Below, in pieces: positions 37,599-49,834 of a stretch of 64,000 nt of DNA. Both the position numbers and the translations under genes were made by a program. A model generated the notes under the pieces. The model was given only the letters and a program-made list of their open reading frames with translations, searched no databases and had not been told where the DNA came from. Position 1 is the stretch's first letter. Each line of letters starts with the position of its first letter. Source of the stretch: Plotosus lineatus (Eukaryota > Chordata > Actinopteri > Siluriformes > Plotosidae). The DNA is taken from assembly GCA_024760905.1 (NCBI GenBank), contig CM045733.1:35109501-35173500 (forward strand), given 5' to 3'.

Positions 37599-37725
37599 TC
37601 AAATGCTTTTGAAAAGAAATCACTTTATAGGGTACAACACTCATATCAGGGATGATAAATGGTTATTATGTCTAATATCATGTATTGACCTTGGTTTCCA
37701 CATCAGTTACCTATAGAGACAGCGT

Positions 37726-37727
<2 letters not shown>

Positions 37728-37797
<70 letters not shown>
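37728..37797. repeat. (GT)n microsatellite
   Basis: About 35 GT units, 200 bases downstream of exon E on the transcript, where it reads as CA. Confidence 0.98.
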
Positions 37798-37800
<3 letters not shown>

Positions 37801-37996
37801 GCAGACAAATTAGGCACCCAAGCATTGTCTGTTGTTGATCCCCTGACTACTATAATCTCCTCCAAAAGCAATACTTCTTTATTTCATACCAGCAGCCTGT
37901 GATATACATGCAGCAGTTTAACACGTTATTGCTTAAAGTTTAAATACATCATATAGTGGCACAATACACGGAGTGTTTCTGTACCCTCTCGCTTAC

Positions 37997-38170
37997 CGTC
38001 ATGAATCCATCCAGTAGTCCTGAGTCCGGCTTTGGAGGGGCCTGTAGTCTCTCCATTGACCACTTTTCTATGATTGAAGACACCTGGGCACTCTCAGTGT
38101 TTAGGATCCGAAAGCCGGTCATATTCACGCCACTATAGCGATATGGCTCCATGTCTAATGCAAACAAATC
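37997..38170 (-). CDS. grik2: grik2 exon E: amino-terminal domain, [16 protein letters not shown]
   Basis: 174 nt, 58 codons, phase 0 at both ends. Acceptor ...TATTGCTTAG, donor GTAAGC. Encodes [20 protein letters not shown], then [20 protein letters not shown] and [21 protein letters not shown] is a probable N-glycosylation site. The sequence is nearly identical to the GRIK2 segment, with [13 protein letters not shown] separating it from GRIK1 (RPETGLLDGMMT) as recalled. It is isolated: about 7.6 kb from exon D and about 20.8 kb from exon F, with a 3-kb LINE insertion just downstream. Confidence 0.94.
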
Positions 38171-38264
38171 CTAAGCAATAACGAGATGATTAGAATTTGA
38201 ATCAAAATAATTTATTTTTAACATATTAGCATCAGACTAAGCATAGGTTCTGCTGAATATTTAT

Positions 38265-38600
38265 TCATTTTCTATACCACTTAATGATAATTAAGGTCTC
38301 GGGGAGACTGGCTTCCACCTCAGTCAACTCTGGGCGAGGACAGGGTACACCCTGGACAGCTCATCAGACCATCGCAGGTCAAAAGCATGCTGACAGTTAT
38401 GTAACCTACTTTTGACGAAAGTCAGCAATGGTTCATTTACATGCCTCTCACCACAGACAGTAACAGACATGGTACCTTTGATAACCAGTTAGCCGCACTG
38501 GGGGGAACAGTGACTACCCGTTGAAAGTCGGGCTTGAACCCCCCAATCTTGGGATCACTGATCCAGTGCCTTACCACCAAGTCACATCACTGCCCCTCTG
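38265..38600 (-). mobile_element. Composite SINE: L2-like tail joined to family A body and head
   Basis: Inverse L2-like tail ('cattttctataccacttaat', 'cagggtacaccctggacagc'), then family A body ('cagcaatggttcatttacat') and head ('gggcttgaaccccccaatct', 'taccaccaagtcacatcact'). This is family A with an L2-like rather than RTE tail, as at 50415 and 52757. Confidence 0.78.
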
Positions 38601-38800
38601 CTGAATGTTTATTATTAAAAATAATTAAAACATAAAAGACAACAATATAATACTTTATAGTGCAGTGTAGCATAATATACAGTATAATGCAATATAATTC
38701 TAGACAGGTTTTTTTTATTCCAGTTGCCTGCTACTACTCTGCTGTTACATTATGTTACAGACAGTTATAAACAATCATTTATGGTGCACATTCTCTAATG

Positions 38801-39637
38801 CAGGTGTGGACAACCCGTGGCTTTCGAGCTGCATGCAGCTCTTTGCCTAGTTTTATGCGGCTCTTATGTTCATACCGAAGTTTGTGTTTTTTAATGTGCG
38901 TGTTTGCTTCGCTTGAGTTCAGTATGGTACTATTGTCAAATGCTTACGTGCGTGACACGAAAATACTGCAAAGCTTCCCAGTATGGGCGAGATCATTTCA
39001 GTAAACAATTTGTGTCAAATTATCTCTTAAAATGGCACATGGTGAAAAAATAGAGAAAAAATGCACAGCAAAATGAAACTATGAAGATAAACAGAGGACA
39101 TTTTTAACAGAGTGGGAAAGTTTTTTTTTGTTGTTGTTCTTGAATGTAATGGAAAGCCATTCTGCCTTATGTCAGGTGTCATTGGTGCATTTCAAAGATT
39201 CAAATCTTCAGCACCACTTCAGCTCACTGGACGCTAACTTCGACCAAGAATTTCCAAAAAGGATTGAACTTCACAAGTACAAGTTGTTCACTTTGAAATG
39301 TCCAGCAGAAAAGCAGATAGCTTTTCCAAAAATTTACGAAGCGCTCAGAGACCGTAAGGATTACATCGTATCAACTGTCTTGGAACATTACACGGGTCGA
39401 AACGCCATACAATGAACGGGAGTTCATTATAAAATCCCTCAGTGACGTTGATGAAATCTTGTCTCCTGAAAACGACAAACTAACACACATGGTATCAGAT
39501 GTCCAACTGTCCCTCCACACCGTTGAACACAGAATATTGGACATTAACACGGCTATTGAATCATAGTTGCACTCTGACCTTCAAAGATGTATTTTATCAT
39601 GTTGGTGTGTGAATTTACAATAAATCTGGCTGAGCAG

Positions 39638-39718
<81 letters not shown>

Positions 39719-39804
39719 GGATGGGCGGTGTTCATGTGTGCCCATGTGTATGATGTGGCTCTTTATGGTAACACAGTAAAAAAGGTGGCTCTTGGCCACC
39801 CCTG
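38801..39804 (+). mobile_element. hAT-type transposon relic with 8-bp duplication
   Basis: Left end 'caggtgtggacaacccgtgg', right end inverse 'caggggtggccaagagccac', flanked by ctctaatg (38793-38800) and ctctagtg (39805-39812), one mismatch in eight. Interior has a degraded transposase tail (VHFKDSNLQHHFSSLDANFD, EFPKRIELHKYKLFTL, LRDRKDYIVSTVLEHYTG in broken frames) and a (TG) array at about 39639-39714. Confidence 0.82.
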
Positions 39805-40640
39805 CTCTAGTGAATAGTCTATGTGAATTATCTTCCATTATCAGTTCATTTTGACTGAATACAAAGATTTCCCAGCAAAACCACCCCGCACACAGGGTTA
39901 ATCTCAATTATTCACGTTTTACATCTTGTTTTGATTTGTATTAACAATAACAAGACTACATGTGCATGCACAACTACACAACACTGTAACACCAATTTGT
40001 AAAAACAGGACATGTCAGAGATCAAGCATTCTGAGCTCTTGCTTTCCTCAAAAATAGTGTTTTCTAATGTTATTACGCCTGGTGCAGGGGTCATTGACAC
40101 CCAGACACAGGAGTAAGCAAGTACTTTTAGAAAGACACTGTGGCCAATTCCATATAATTTTCAAGAGATATCTCTGTATTTCACATTTATTTAATATACC
40201 TGATACGTGAATGGGCACACTAATGTTGATTTACTGCTAGTCTGACAAAAACTTGGGGGAAAAAAGTTGTTTTACACAATACAAGCACTATATACAATGA
40301 TGGATGGATCGATAGATAGGGTATATCAAATGTGTGTGTGCGTGTGTGCATATGTGTGTTTGCTGTACTCTGCTGTACTGAGTTTGTACTGAAATGATAA
40401 AAAAAAAAAGTGTGAGAATATAGTCTGGCAGACTGGGTTAGCTGGCATGATTACTGAACGTCCTTCAAGGACGGCCATGTTTTACAGAGAAAAAGAGCTG
40501 GAGAGCCTTCAAACTACACGGCATAGACAAAATAGGGCCAGTAATTAATTAGTGTTGGATCATGCCCTGTGTTTCAGAAATTAGTTATTTCTCTGTAGAT
40601 ATTTTCCTAATTATGAAAATCAATAAAATAAAGCAATAAG
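39805..40640. other. Intron, no recognised feature
   Basis: Between the hAT relic and the ATA-rich arrays. A short (TG)-rich stretch near 40330-40362 only. Confidence 0.5.
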
Positions 40641-40646
40641 TGTTCT

Positions 40647-40649
<3 letters not shown>

Positions 40650-40679
<30 letters not shown>

Positions 40680-40700
40680 TATAATAATAATAATAATAAT

Positions 40701-40751
<51 letters not shown>

Positions 40752-41107
40752 AATTGGGAGGCACGGTAGTTAACATGCCCACCTCACAGCAAGAAATATT
40801 GGGTTTGATTCCTGGGGTCAGGTATTCTTGTGTGGAGTTTACATGTTCTCCATATGCTTAGGTCTATTTTCTCCAGGGATTCCGGTTTCCTCTCACAGTC
40901 CAAAAACGTGCACAATGTAGGCTAACTGGCTGTTCCAAATTGCCTCTAGGTATGACAGTGAGTGTGAATGATGGTGTGTGTATTTCCCTGCAACCGTCTG
41001 GCAAGCTGTTTAGGGTGTACCCCCCTTCACCCAGAGTCGGCTAAGATTAGCACCAGCCTCCTCGGGACCCTAATTAAGAAAAAGAGCCTTAGAAAATGAA
41101 TGCATGA

Positions 41108-41158
<51 letters not shown>
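40650..41158 (+). mobile_element. SINE family C flanked by (AAT)n and (CAT)n arrays
   Basis: (AAT) about 40651-40702, (CAT) about 40703-40750, SINE C about 40757-41103 (head 'gggaggcacggtagttaac' in part, 'cacctcacagcaagaaatat', body 'ttctccagggattccggttt', tail 'agggtgtaccccccttcacc'), then a second (AAT) array about 41108-41158. Confidence 0.82.
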
Positions 41159-41160
<2 letters not shown>

Positions 41161-42470
41161 TTTATTAATTTTTGTGTTATATTTCCGTCACTTCATTTCC
41201 AAAAATACAGCTAAATTTCAAGAAAACCAAGTGGAACTGTAAAGACAGTGATCTCTGTGATCAGTCACATTCGCACAAACATCATGCATACTGTGGAAAA
41301 ACGCAGACACGTCATTTCAAGTAAGCAAGTAAGCAAAAGGGATGGGGCTGAACAACATGCTGAAAAAGCAAGGGATCAGTCGCTTCTGTTTCTGATGAGT
41401 GTTGGCCCATCATTCTCAAAATTCAACCATATGCTTTATAGGCATTTTTTATTTGTATGAAAACTGCAATACTGATGTCAATACTAAGAGTTTTAGTTAC
41501 ACACTTGTGTTGTAGAGAAATTTATTTTCACTAAGTATATCTACCTACACTATTGCCAATATATCAATATAAAATCATTGAGTGCTACCATCTTATATGA
41601 GACACATTGTTTCAGTAATCTTTTGTCTAGTTGTTCTTGAATAATTTATTTTCCTGTCCATTTGCTTGTCTTTTGTGTTCTACTGTCTTATATCTTAACA
41701 AAAATAAATTATTAAAGACAAACCAACCCTTTTTTACACAGTAAGTGAGAACGAGGCTTGAAAGAAACATAAATAAATGCAATTTACACTGCCTGTGTGT
41801 TGTCCAACAATGGATTGAATTCCATTATGGCTTAAGCCCCACAACCACAAAAACTGGTGAGAAAAACTGGTGGTGAGAATCAAAGTAAAATTCAGCTAAA
41901 AAGAGCAGAATTGGAAAAAAAATGGGTAAGGGTCGGTCATTTTGTAGATCTTGTTTTAAATTTAGCAATGCACACAATGTTTAGTACAACATGGCTGAAA
42001 AATCAAGTTTAGTTTGAACAGCAACCAAATGTCCAGCACACTCGGTGCTAATGCAGAAATTTTCTGAATTCCCGCTACTAATGCAACAGCTACATTATTT
42101 CGAGGAAAATTATATAGCAGAAAAAAACGATTAGGGGGGAAAAAAGGTTGATGAGCCTTCTAAAGCATCTAAAATTTCCCATCATTTAACTGTGATTTAA
42201 ACAGCTGTTCAGACCAAACTGAATTTTTCAGTCAGACAGTTTATTTAAAAGTACGATAATTTAACATCCATCTATCTTAACATAGCCTATATTGAGCAAG
42301 TGGCAAATCTGTTCAGCATGTTTGTATTATGGTAAACTCAGAGGTGGGCAATCAGGGCAAGCAAAACCTTCTCTGCTGGGCTAAACACTATCAGAAGCAC
42401 TGACCTATATTAACAACTTAAATTCTAGTATTTGTTCCAAAAAAAAATCACATTAATGTATTCACAACAG
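41161..42470. other. Intron, no recognised feature
   Basis: Short open frames only. I see no repeat identity or splice-compatible receptor sequence. Confidence 0.5.
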
Positions 42471-42483
42471 TCTATTCTCTTCA

Positions 42484-42800
42484 AGGTGGGGCCGGTGGCA
42501 TAGTTGTTAGGATACTGAGCTCATGATCAAGAGGTTGTGTGTTCAAATCCCAGTTAGACCCCCACTGTGCTAAGACCCCTGGGCAAGGTCTTAACCACTA
42601 GTGTGCCTCTGTTCACCCAGCAGTATAAATGGGTGCCGATAAAAAAAAAAAATAAATACTGGGAAGGTAACCTGCGGTGGACTAGCGTCCCATCCAGGAG
42701 GAGTTGTACTCCTAGTCGTTTCATGCTATGGAAACCAGGGATAAGCAAAATGAACCACTATGGCTCGAGTGTAAAAAGCCCAACAGACTTTACCTTTTTT
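42484..42800 (+). mobile_element. SINE family B with 11-bp duplication
   Basis: Head 'ggggccggtggcatagttg', B-box 'tgtgttcaaatccc', body 'ggactagcgtcccatccagg', tail 'actttaccttttttt'. Flanks tattctcttca at 42473-42483 and 42801-42811. Confidence 0.88.
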
Positions 42801-42899
42801 TATTCTCTTCATGTCATAGCATGTCTCTTGGCTGCACTGCTTTCAGTACTTGTTTTTGAATATTACATTTTTTTAATTAAACATATTTTACCTTGTTTG

Positions 42900-44280
42900 T
42901 GTTGCCATGTCCAACTGAAAAAGGAGGCCTATAGCAACTTATTGGTCTGTTGGACTTCTGAGGCAGCAGACAGTTACTGACAGGCCAAACATGCTGCAGA
43001 TCAAACTGTCATTAATGCAAAATCTCAGGCATGGGAGGAGTTTGGTGAGGGCCTAGAACGCGACTATCAGTTGGCCTCTAAAAGGTTCTGGACCATCCGA
43101 TACCTCAGGAGAAGGAAACGGTTCTCCACAAATACTGTTTACAGTGGAAGTGGGGAGCTGTTCATCTCGACTGGCGATGTTGTCCGGAGGTGGAAGAAAC
43201 ACTTCGAGGACCTCCAGTTCTCAATCCCATCAACATATCCTCTGTGAAGGAGAAAGACCCTGGGGGTTTAGCTGGGGATCCGCACTGGAGCTAAGGTCAC
43301 CAAGGTAGTCAAAAAGCTCCTTGGTAGTCAGGCTTCCGATGTGGGTGAGATTTGACCTGAATATTTCAGGGCTCTGGATGTTGTAGGACTGTCTTGGTTG
43401 ACACGTTTCTGCAACATCGTGTGGAAGAGGGTGTGTTCCAATTATTGTGGAATCACACTCCTCAGCTTACCCGAGAAAGTCAATGCAGGGGTGGTGGAGA
43501 GGAAGATTCAACCGATGCTTGAACCTCGAATTCAGGAGAAACAATGTGGTTTTCATCCTAGCCATGGAACTCTTGACCAACTCTATACATTCTACAGGAT
43601 CCTAGAGGGGTTTGGAAGTTTGCCTAATCTGTCCACATGTGTTTTGTGGCTTTATAGAAGGCTTTCAACAGTGTCCATCAAGCTATCTTGTGGCATGTAC
43701 CAGACCCATTGCTATGGGCCATGCATCTCTGTATCACTGGAGCCAGAGTCTGGTAACAAGAGATCAAATTCGTTTCTGCTGAGGAATGAAGTCCGCCAAA
43801 GCTGTCCTTTGTCATTGTCCTTTGTCTGTTCATAATTTTTATGTAAAGAATTTCTAGGTGCAACCACAGTGTTGCAGGGTTCTGGTGTGGTGGCCATATG
43901 ATCTCGTCTCAGCTTTTTGCAGATGAGGTTGTCCTTTTGCCTTCATCAATCAAGGACCTCCAACTCTCATTGGAGCAATTCGGAGCCGAGTGTGACAGGT
44001 CTGGGATGAGAATCAGCACCTCCAAGTCCAAGCCATGGTTCTCAGCTGAAAAAGAGTGGAATGCACCTCTCCGGGGCTGCTCCAAGTGGAGTAGTTCAAG
44101 TATTTCGAGGTCTATTTCACAAGTGGAGGGGAAAGGTTGGAGCAGGAGATCAACAGGCAGATGGATGCAGCCTCTGCTGTAAAGCAAAGCTTGTACCGGT
44201 CCGTCATGGAGAAGAGGGAGCTGAGCCACAAAAAAAGCTCTCAAGTAACTGGTCGAGGTACGCTCCAATGTATGATCTAC
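42900..44280 (+). mobile_element. Non-LTR retrotransposon fragment, decayed
   Basis: Broken plus-strand frames: RFWTIRYLRRRKRFSTNTVY, ISTGDVVRRWKKHFEDLQ, then NYCGITLLSLPEKVNAGVVE (43434-43493), IQEKQCGFHPSHGTLDQLYT, FADEVVLLPSSIKDLQLSLE (FADE near the catalytic box) and ECDRSGMRISTSKSK. Same family as 24440-26690. Confidence 0.82.
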
Positions 44281-44409
44281 AGGTCTATTCATGCTGTGTT
44301 TCTGTGAAACATGGCTCGAGGAGAGTACACCCAACGAGGCGATTACACCAGCTGGCTACACGGCCTTCAGGGAAGACTGGCCACCGCCAAATATGCAAAC
44401 CGTGAGTGC

Positions 44410-44702
44410 AAAACCGCGAATAGTCAACGGCATACTGTACTGTATCAACAACTTTCGGACTTCCCCAGGAAAGCTTTACTGGGGTGATACATAGTACCAA
44501 CAACTTCTGGATTTCCCCAGAACACACATAGTATCAACAACATCCGAAACTCGCACACTATTCCTCCCTGTCGGTCTCATTTTTTTCTCGCGCATTTATC
44601 GAGTTTCGACTTTTTAATTTTTATTCGGTTGCCAGGATGAATGATGTTTGGATTCCGATTTGTTCGAACTCTAAAGCGTTCGGATTCCAAGGCTCCACTG
44701 TA
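44410..44702. mobile_element. Tigger-like element, right-end fragment
   Basis: 'ctgtatcaacaactttcgga', 'tttgttcgaactctaaagcg' and the end 'ccaaggctccactg' followed by TA match the right end of 21990-23645. Confidence 0.75.
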
Positions 44703-44705
44703 TAT

Positions 44706-44865
44706 TTTTACTGGTACCCATTTATACTTCTGGGTGAACACAGGCACACTTATGGTTAAGACTTAGCCCAGGGGTCTTAGCACCGTGGGGGTCTAACTGG
44801 GATTTGAACACACAGCCTCCCAATCATGAGTGTAGCACCCTAACCACTACTCCACCGGCCCCTAG
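44706..44865 (-). mobile_element. SINE family B fragment
   Basis: Plus strand reads 'ttttactggtacccatttat', 'ctgggatttgaacacacagc' and 'ctaaccactactccaccggc', the inverse of family B from mid-body to head. Confidence 0.87.
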
Positions 44866-45232
44866 GTTAGCTGTATTTATTTTATGCCTTCTTTTTATAG
44901 ACCTCATATCAAAAAGTGTATTCTGTTCTGTATTTTGTTTTCTGTGTCTTTTATACAGAATTTTGACATAGTATGTTTTTAAATATGCTATAAAATAAGG
45001 GTGATTTGACATGTCTTGGATCTGTCATCTCATTATACATAGATAAGTTAGGACAAAAGATTTTCATTTATGTGCTACATTTTATTGAATCATTGCTGTT
45101 ATTCTCAACTGGTAGTAATAATTACATTTTCAGCAACAAGACATTTACATTTGTAAATAGGTATGAAGAATTGTCTTACCAGGCAAAGTAAGACATTTGG
45201 GAATTTATTATTTTTTGTTGACCTAGTGAAGT

Positions 45233-45703
45233 ACACTACCTGTCCAAAAAAAAAGTCACACATTCTAATATTTTCTTGCAGAGCCTTTAGCCTTGATTTC
45301 AGTGCATACTCTCCATGTCATTTTTTCCATAGAATTAGGCAACATATAATTTCCATCCAGTGTAGGTTCATTTCTCATTGATTAATTGGTGAGAGAAAAA
45401 TGTAACCATTCCATAGAGTCTTCTCCAGTAGGGATAATGTCAGGACTCTGGGGTGCTAATAAAAATGATTTCTCATCCTATCTCCATTTCATATCCATCA
45501 TGATAACCTGGTCATTTAGTATACACAGGTATATATATCAGCTGACTTTTATTGCCGCATTAATGTTGCTGAGCCTCAAGCTGACAATTGTTGCAACAAT
45601 GCTATGGAGATTACGCACTGTGATCAAAGCTAATGGAGAAAATATTATATATATAACAAGAAAATATTAGAATGTGTGACTTTTATGTCGATCAGGTAGT
45701 GCA
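45233..45703. mobile_element. Tc1-like MITE next to exon D
   Basis: Left end 45233-45279 and right end 45657-45703 are inverted repeats. The core 'gtcacacattctaatatttt' is perfect in both, and the outermost part is 'acactacctg' against 'atgcactacctg'. No transposase frame. It begins 120 bases downstream of the exon D donor on the transcript. Confidence 0.85.
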
Positions 45704-45822
45704 TAAAAGCAGCATTCTTAACCTTTAAAATGGAATTTTCAGATCAGTCTGTTTTTCTGTGCTACCTTTTTATGTTAGTGCTGAGATGTATGTTGTAATA
45801 ACATGTGTAAAGTATGTCTTAC

Positions 45823-45876
45823 CAGTGTTGTAAAGATGTAGTGATAATATTCTGTCATCATCCCCATAGACAGAGC
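45823..45876 (-). CDS. grik2: grik2 exon D: 54-nt microexon ALSMGMMTEYYHYIFTTL
   Basis: A 54-nt exon (18 codons), too short for open-frame scans. It is flanked by the acceptor ...TTGTATAG and a good donor GTAAGAC, and encodes ALSMGMMTEYYHYIFTTL. The segment MGMMTEYYHYIFTTL is diagnostic of GluK1-3. Both borders are phase 0, so skipping it would remove 18 residues without shifting frame. A 470-bp inverted-repeat transposon lies 120 nt downstream (45233-45703). Confidence 0.93.
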
Positions 45877-46209
45877 CTATACAACACAATTAAACACACA
45901 CATACACACATATCACAACATACTCCAAATGTAATTTCTGTGAATGTAACCTAAATACATGGAAACATTACTGATATAATGTTAAGCTATGTGATTATTG
46001 ATTGATAATCTACCATTAGAATTAAACTCTTCGTATTATATACAAAACCCTACTGAACCTTGAGTAAAGATAACCTTGTACCTATCAGTACTGCACCCGC
46101 CTTTCCAGATTAATCAATATAATCACTAATTAAGTAAAAAAACTCAATTATAATCACTAACTAAGCTTATTTTCTGCAAAACATTATTTTTTCTGAAAGA
46201 TATTTTCTT

Positions 46210-46380
46210 GGTGCTTTCATAATGAGGGCATAGAGCATTATTTAACACATTAGTCCAGAACCTCCCAGAGGTGTTCAGTTGGGTGATATTGGTGACTGTG
46301 AAGGCCATAGTATTAGTATAGCATAGCTACATCATACTTTGCATTCAGTAGTCCAATGAATCACTAACCTTAATGATTTA
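46210..46380 (-). mobile_element. Possible DNA-transposon fragment
   Basis: 'cagaacctcccagaggtgtt' and 'ggtgactgtgaaggccatag' resemble reverse-strand Tc1-like sequence common in fish. Only a short piece remains and I cannot place it firmly. Confidence 0.4.
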
Positions 46381-46842
46381 TAGTTACGCACCCCTTTAAG
46401 GGTATTAGTGACATTTGGATCTAACTGTGCCATGAAAGCGCAAGTTCCACTTTTTTCTCGTATGATTTGTTCCGCAACAATATTTTATATACTGTTTATA
46501 ACTGTACCCTTGTTGTTTGGTGCTTTTTTCAGAATTTTGACTTTAGTTGTCAGTTGCTTGATTAATGATACATCCATATGTCCTTTCGTATGCATATATC
46601 CTGTACTGCTGTGCCATTAATCTTCTAGTATCACAGGAAAGGATCCCCTTATAAAAATCTATTCTAAAGAAACCTGTGCCAAAATGATCATGCATAAGCA
46701 CTACTGCAAAATTTACTTCACAGACAACAGGGTGCAAACAGGCAAATCACAACAACTAAAAAAAGACACTGGAGGAAAAGAAATTGAAGGCAGAGAACTG
46801 AGAAAGAAAGAGTGAAGGCATCAAGACAAAAATCAAACAGAC

Positions 46843-47024
46843 CTGTTTAAGTATCCATGCAGCCATCTCATGACCACAATCAAAGATGACGTGAAACTCT
46901 TTTGCTTTTTTCATCTCTTTAAGAAGGGGTTTGGCATCCTTAGTCTCTGCAGGGAGCTGGCGGATTTTCAGGCGGATATTGTATCTGGAGGGAGCTTTGA
47001 TCAGCTCCTGCAGACGAATCAAAC
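46843..47024 (-). CDS. grik2: grik2 exon C: amino-terminal domain, [12 protein letters not shown]
   Basis: 182 nt. Acceptor ...TTTCTGTAG, donor GTCTGT (weak at +3 to +5). Encodes [20 protein letters not shown], then [20 protein letters not shown] and [18 protein letters not shown]. Matches the GRIK2 segment ([25 protein letters not shown]). Two differences from the mammalian protein as I recall it: CGHE for CSHE, and tryptophan in EMAAWILKQ where a small residue (glycine) is expected. The exon ends at a complete codon, so exon D begins in phase 0. A (GA)n tract and a polypyrimidine-rich stretch sit just upstream of the acceptor. Confidence 0.92.
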
Positions 47025-47109
47025 CTACAGAAAGAAAAAGAAAGCGAGACAGAGAGAGAGAGAGAGCATATACATCCATTCATTTGAATGATATACTGCA
47101 GCTATGAAA

Positions 47110-47745
47110 ATACTAGGATATGCATAACCATGTGTTTTCTCAGGCTTTGCATGGACGTTTCAGGGTGGAGATTGCATGCCTTGCTGTTGCTGTTTTTAGT
47201 GTATAATAGCTCTGTTATATTTCCAAACATTTAGATTCAGTTATTTATCTGTTCATTTCATTTACTATCCATTCATCTTGTATGCCTGTGCCTACAACCA
47301 TTGAATAAAGAGATTAACACACAAAGGGCTATTCTATAAAGAGAAGTAAAAACTGAGTTTAGACTACTCCATTAAACACAATAAAAATTTAAAATAAGAT
47401 TAATGAATGATGTGTTGGTGACATACGAATGGTCAAATTACACATTTAGTTTCTTTAGCTTAAGTCTGCATCATCACAATAAGTAAATTAAACATTCCTG
47501 TGTTGTTGTTTTTTTGGTTATTTGGGGGGGGGGGTGTAGAATGGTCAAGAACAGGTTTGAGGATTAATGGGAATAATCTGTCTGTATCCTGTGTGCTAAG
47601 TAACTAAGTAAAGACTGAAAGCAATTGTCATCCTTAATTATTGTGGTGTGAGTTAATTTGACTGTCACAGTAAATATATTTGGAAAAAATACCGCATTGT
47701 AAGATTACAGGCAGTAATATCCCATTTATACTTTCAGGGCTATAT
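47110..47745. other. Intron between exons B and C, no recognised gene
   Basis: AT-rich; G run at 47522-47534. Nothing else recognisable. Confidence 0.5.
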
Positions 47746-47750
47746 GACTA

Positions 47751-48386
<636 letters not shown>

Positions 48387-48714
48387 TTATCAATCAATTA
48401 TTTTAAAATGTGCAGTTCAAAATATATAAATGCTTAAAATCCATCTGTCCAAAAATTGGCTCCTGCCAGAAATCGACAGTGCTTATGCCCAATGTTATAA
48501 CCAGTGAACCAATGAAGCAATGTCATGACCAATTAACTTTCTGGGTTGCATAATTACAACCCAGAAAGTTCCTCTTTAGACCCTATGTAGTGTCTGCACA
48601 TGGTGCCCATGGATTGAAGACGATACGAGCATCTATCCAAACATCTTTTTCTTTCACTATAGAGTAGACCATAGCTGACTCCTAACCATAATACATTTAT
48701 TTTCAAGATTCAAA

Positions 48715-49080
48715 ATCGGATGGTACGGTGGAGCATTGGTTAGCATGTTCGCTCACACTAAGAAGGACTGAGTTTGATTCCCAGGCAGAAGGTGTTTCTG
48801 TGTGGAGTTTACATGTTCTGCCACGCTTGTGTGAGTTTCCTCCAGGTACTCCAGTTTCCTCTTACAGTACAAAAACATACACATTAGGCTAACCTTTGAT
48901 TTGGCTGTTCCAAATCACCAGTATGTGGGAGAGTGAATGTTTGTATGTGTATTGGCCCTGCAATGATCTGACGAGCTGTTCATGGTGTACCCCACATTTA
49001 CCCAGAATCAACTGAGATTGGCAAAACCTTCCCTGTGACCCTAGTTAAGAATAACCAGCTTAGAAAATGAATGGATGATT
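48715..49080 (+). mobile_element. SINE family C
   Basis: Head 'ggtacggtggagcattggtt', body 'ttcctccaggtactccagtt', 'ggctgttccaaatcaccagt', tail 'ttcatggtgtaccccacatt' and 'gaaaatgaatggatg'. In the intron between exons A and B. Confidence 0.8.
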
Positions 49081-49534
49081 CAAATCCATGATTATGAATT
49101 ATTTATTTTTTCATAATAACAACCAACAAATTTATATGACTTACTTCAAGTTCCTGTCAAAAACGATATTGGTTATGATAACCAATATTCTCATAACCAA
49201 CTAATTATTTATTATATTTGAATGATCTGTTCAATATAGGTCTTTATACTCATAGTATTGTGACTAATGTCTAGGTGGAGAAACAAAAAGCCACATCAAG
49301 CATCTGCACATGTAGTGTATAGTATAGCAGGCATAGATAGATACTGACGCACATGAAAGCAGATTATTTTTGTCTTTCTTTTACACGTGCCATTCTGCAA
49401 ATGGCAAACACTCCCTCGGAGGCCAGCAATTAGACTCTAATGCACATTTATTATTATACACTAAAGGCTATTGGTAAACATTGAAGGATGAAATGCTCTC
49501 TAGCTTTTGGTTGGAAAGTGTCCTCCACCCCCAC

Positions 49535-49702
49535 CTTTTCTTGAGGCCTCAAAGCTGTCAAAGACATTGATCCTCTGGATGTCATAGGTAAGCGTGGTGT
49601 TGGGCAGCAGCGTCCGATTCCTGTTGATGGTGTTCAGTGCAAATTTGAAGGCCAGTTCCTCAGCACCAGATGGTCCACTCTCAATAGATTCAAAAATCCC
49701 TC
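49535..49702 (-). CDS. grik2: grik2 exon A: start of mature amino-terminal domain
   Basis: 168 nt, first coding exon found. It starts after the acceptor ...CTGCAACAG and uses split glycine codon phase (one base from the missing previous exon). It encodes [10 protein letters not shown], then [28 protein letters not shown] and SFEASRK. This is the first beta-alpha unit of the LIVBP-like amino-terminal domain, which drives subunit assembly. NTT is a likely N-glycosylation site. The donor reads GTGGGG, a poor match to the vertebrate consensus GTRAGT, yet the frame joins exactly to exon B (AAA G/CT TGT). The preceding exon should carry the signal peptide; I searched the minus strand above 49702 for a matching 5' exon and found none. 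Confidence 0.9.
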
Positions 49703-49834
49703 CTGTTGCAGAAATGACATTTGGATTAAATGTTTGAAATACAGCGGTGGTTCACTGGTTTATGAATCATTGGTCTACTAAATTTACCAAGTTTAATTTC
49801 TAGTGGTGCCACTACTATTACAGTTGGCTCTACA

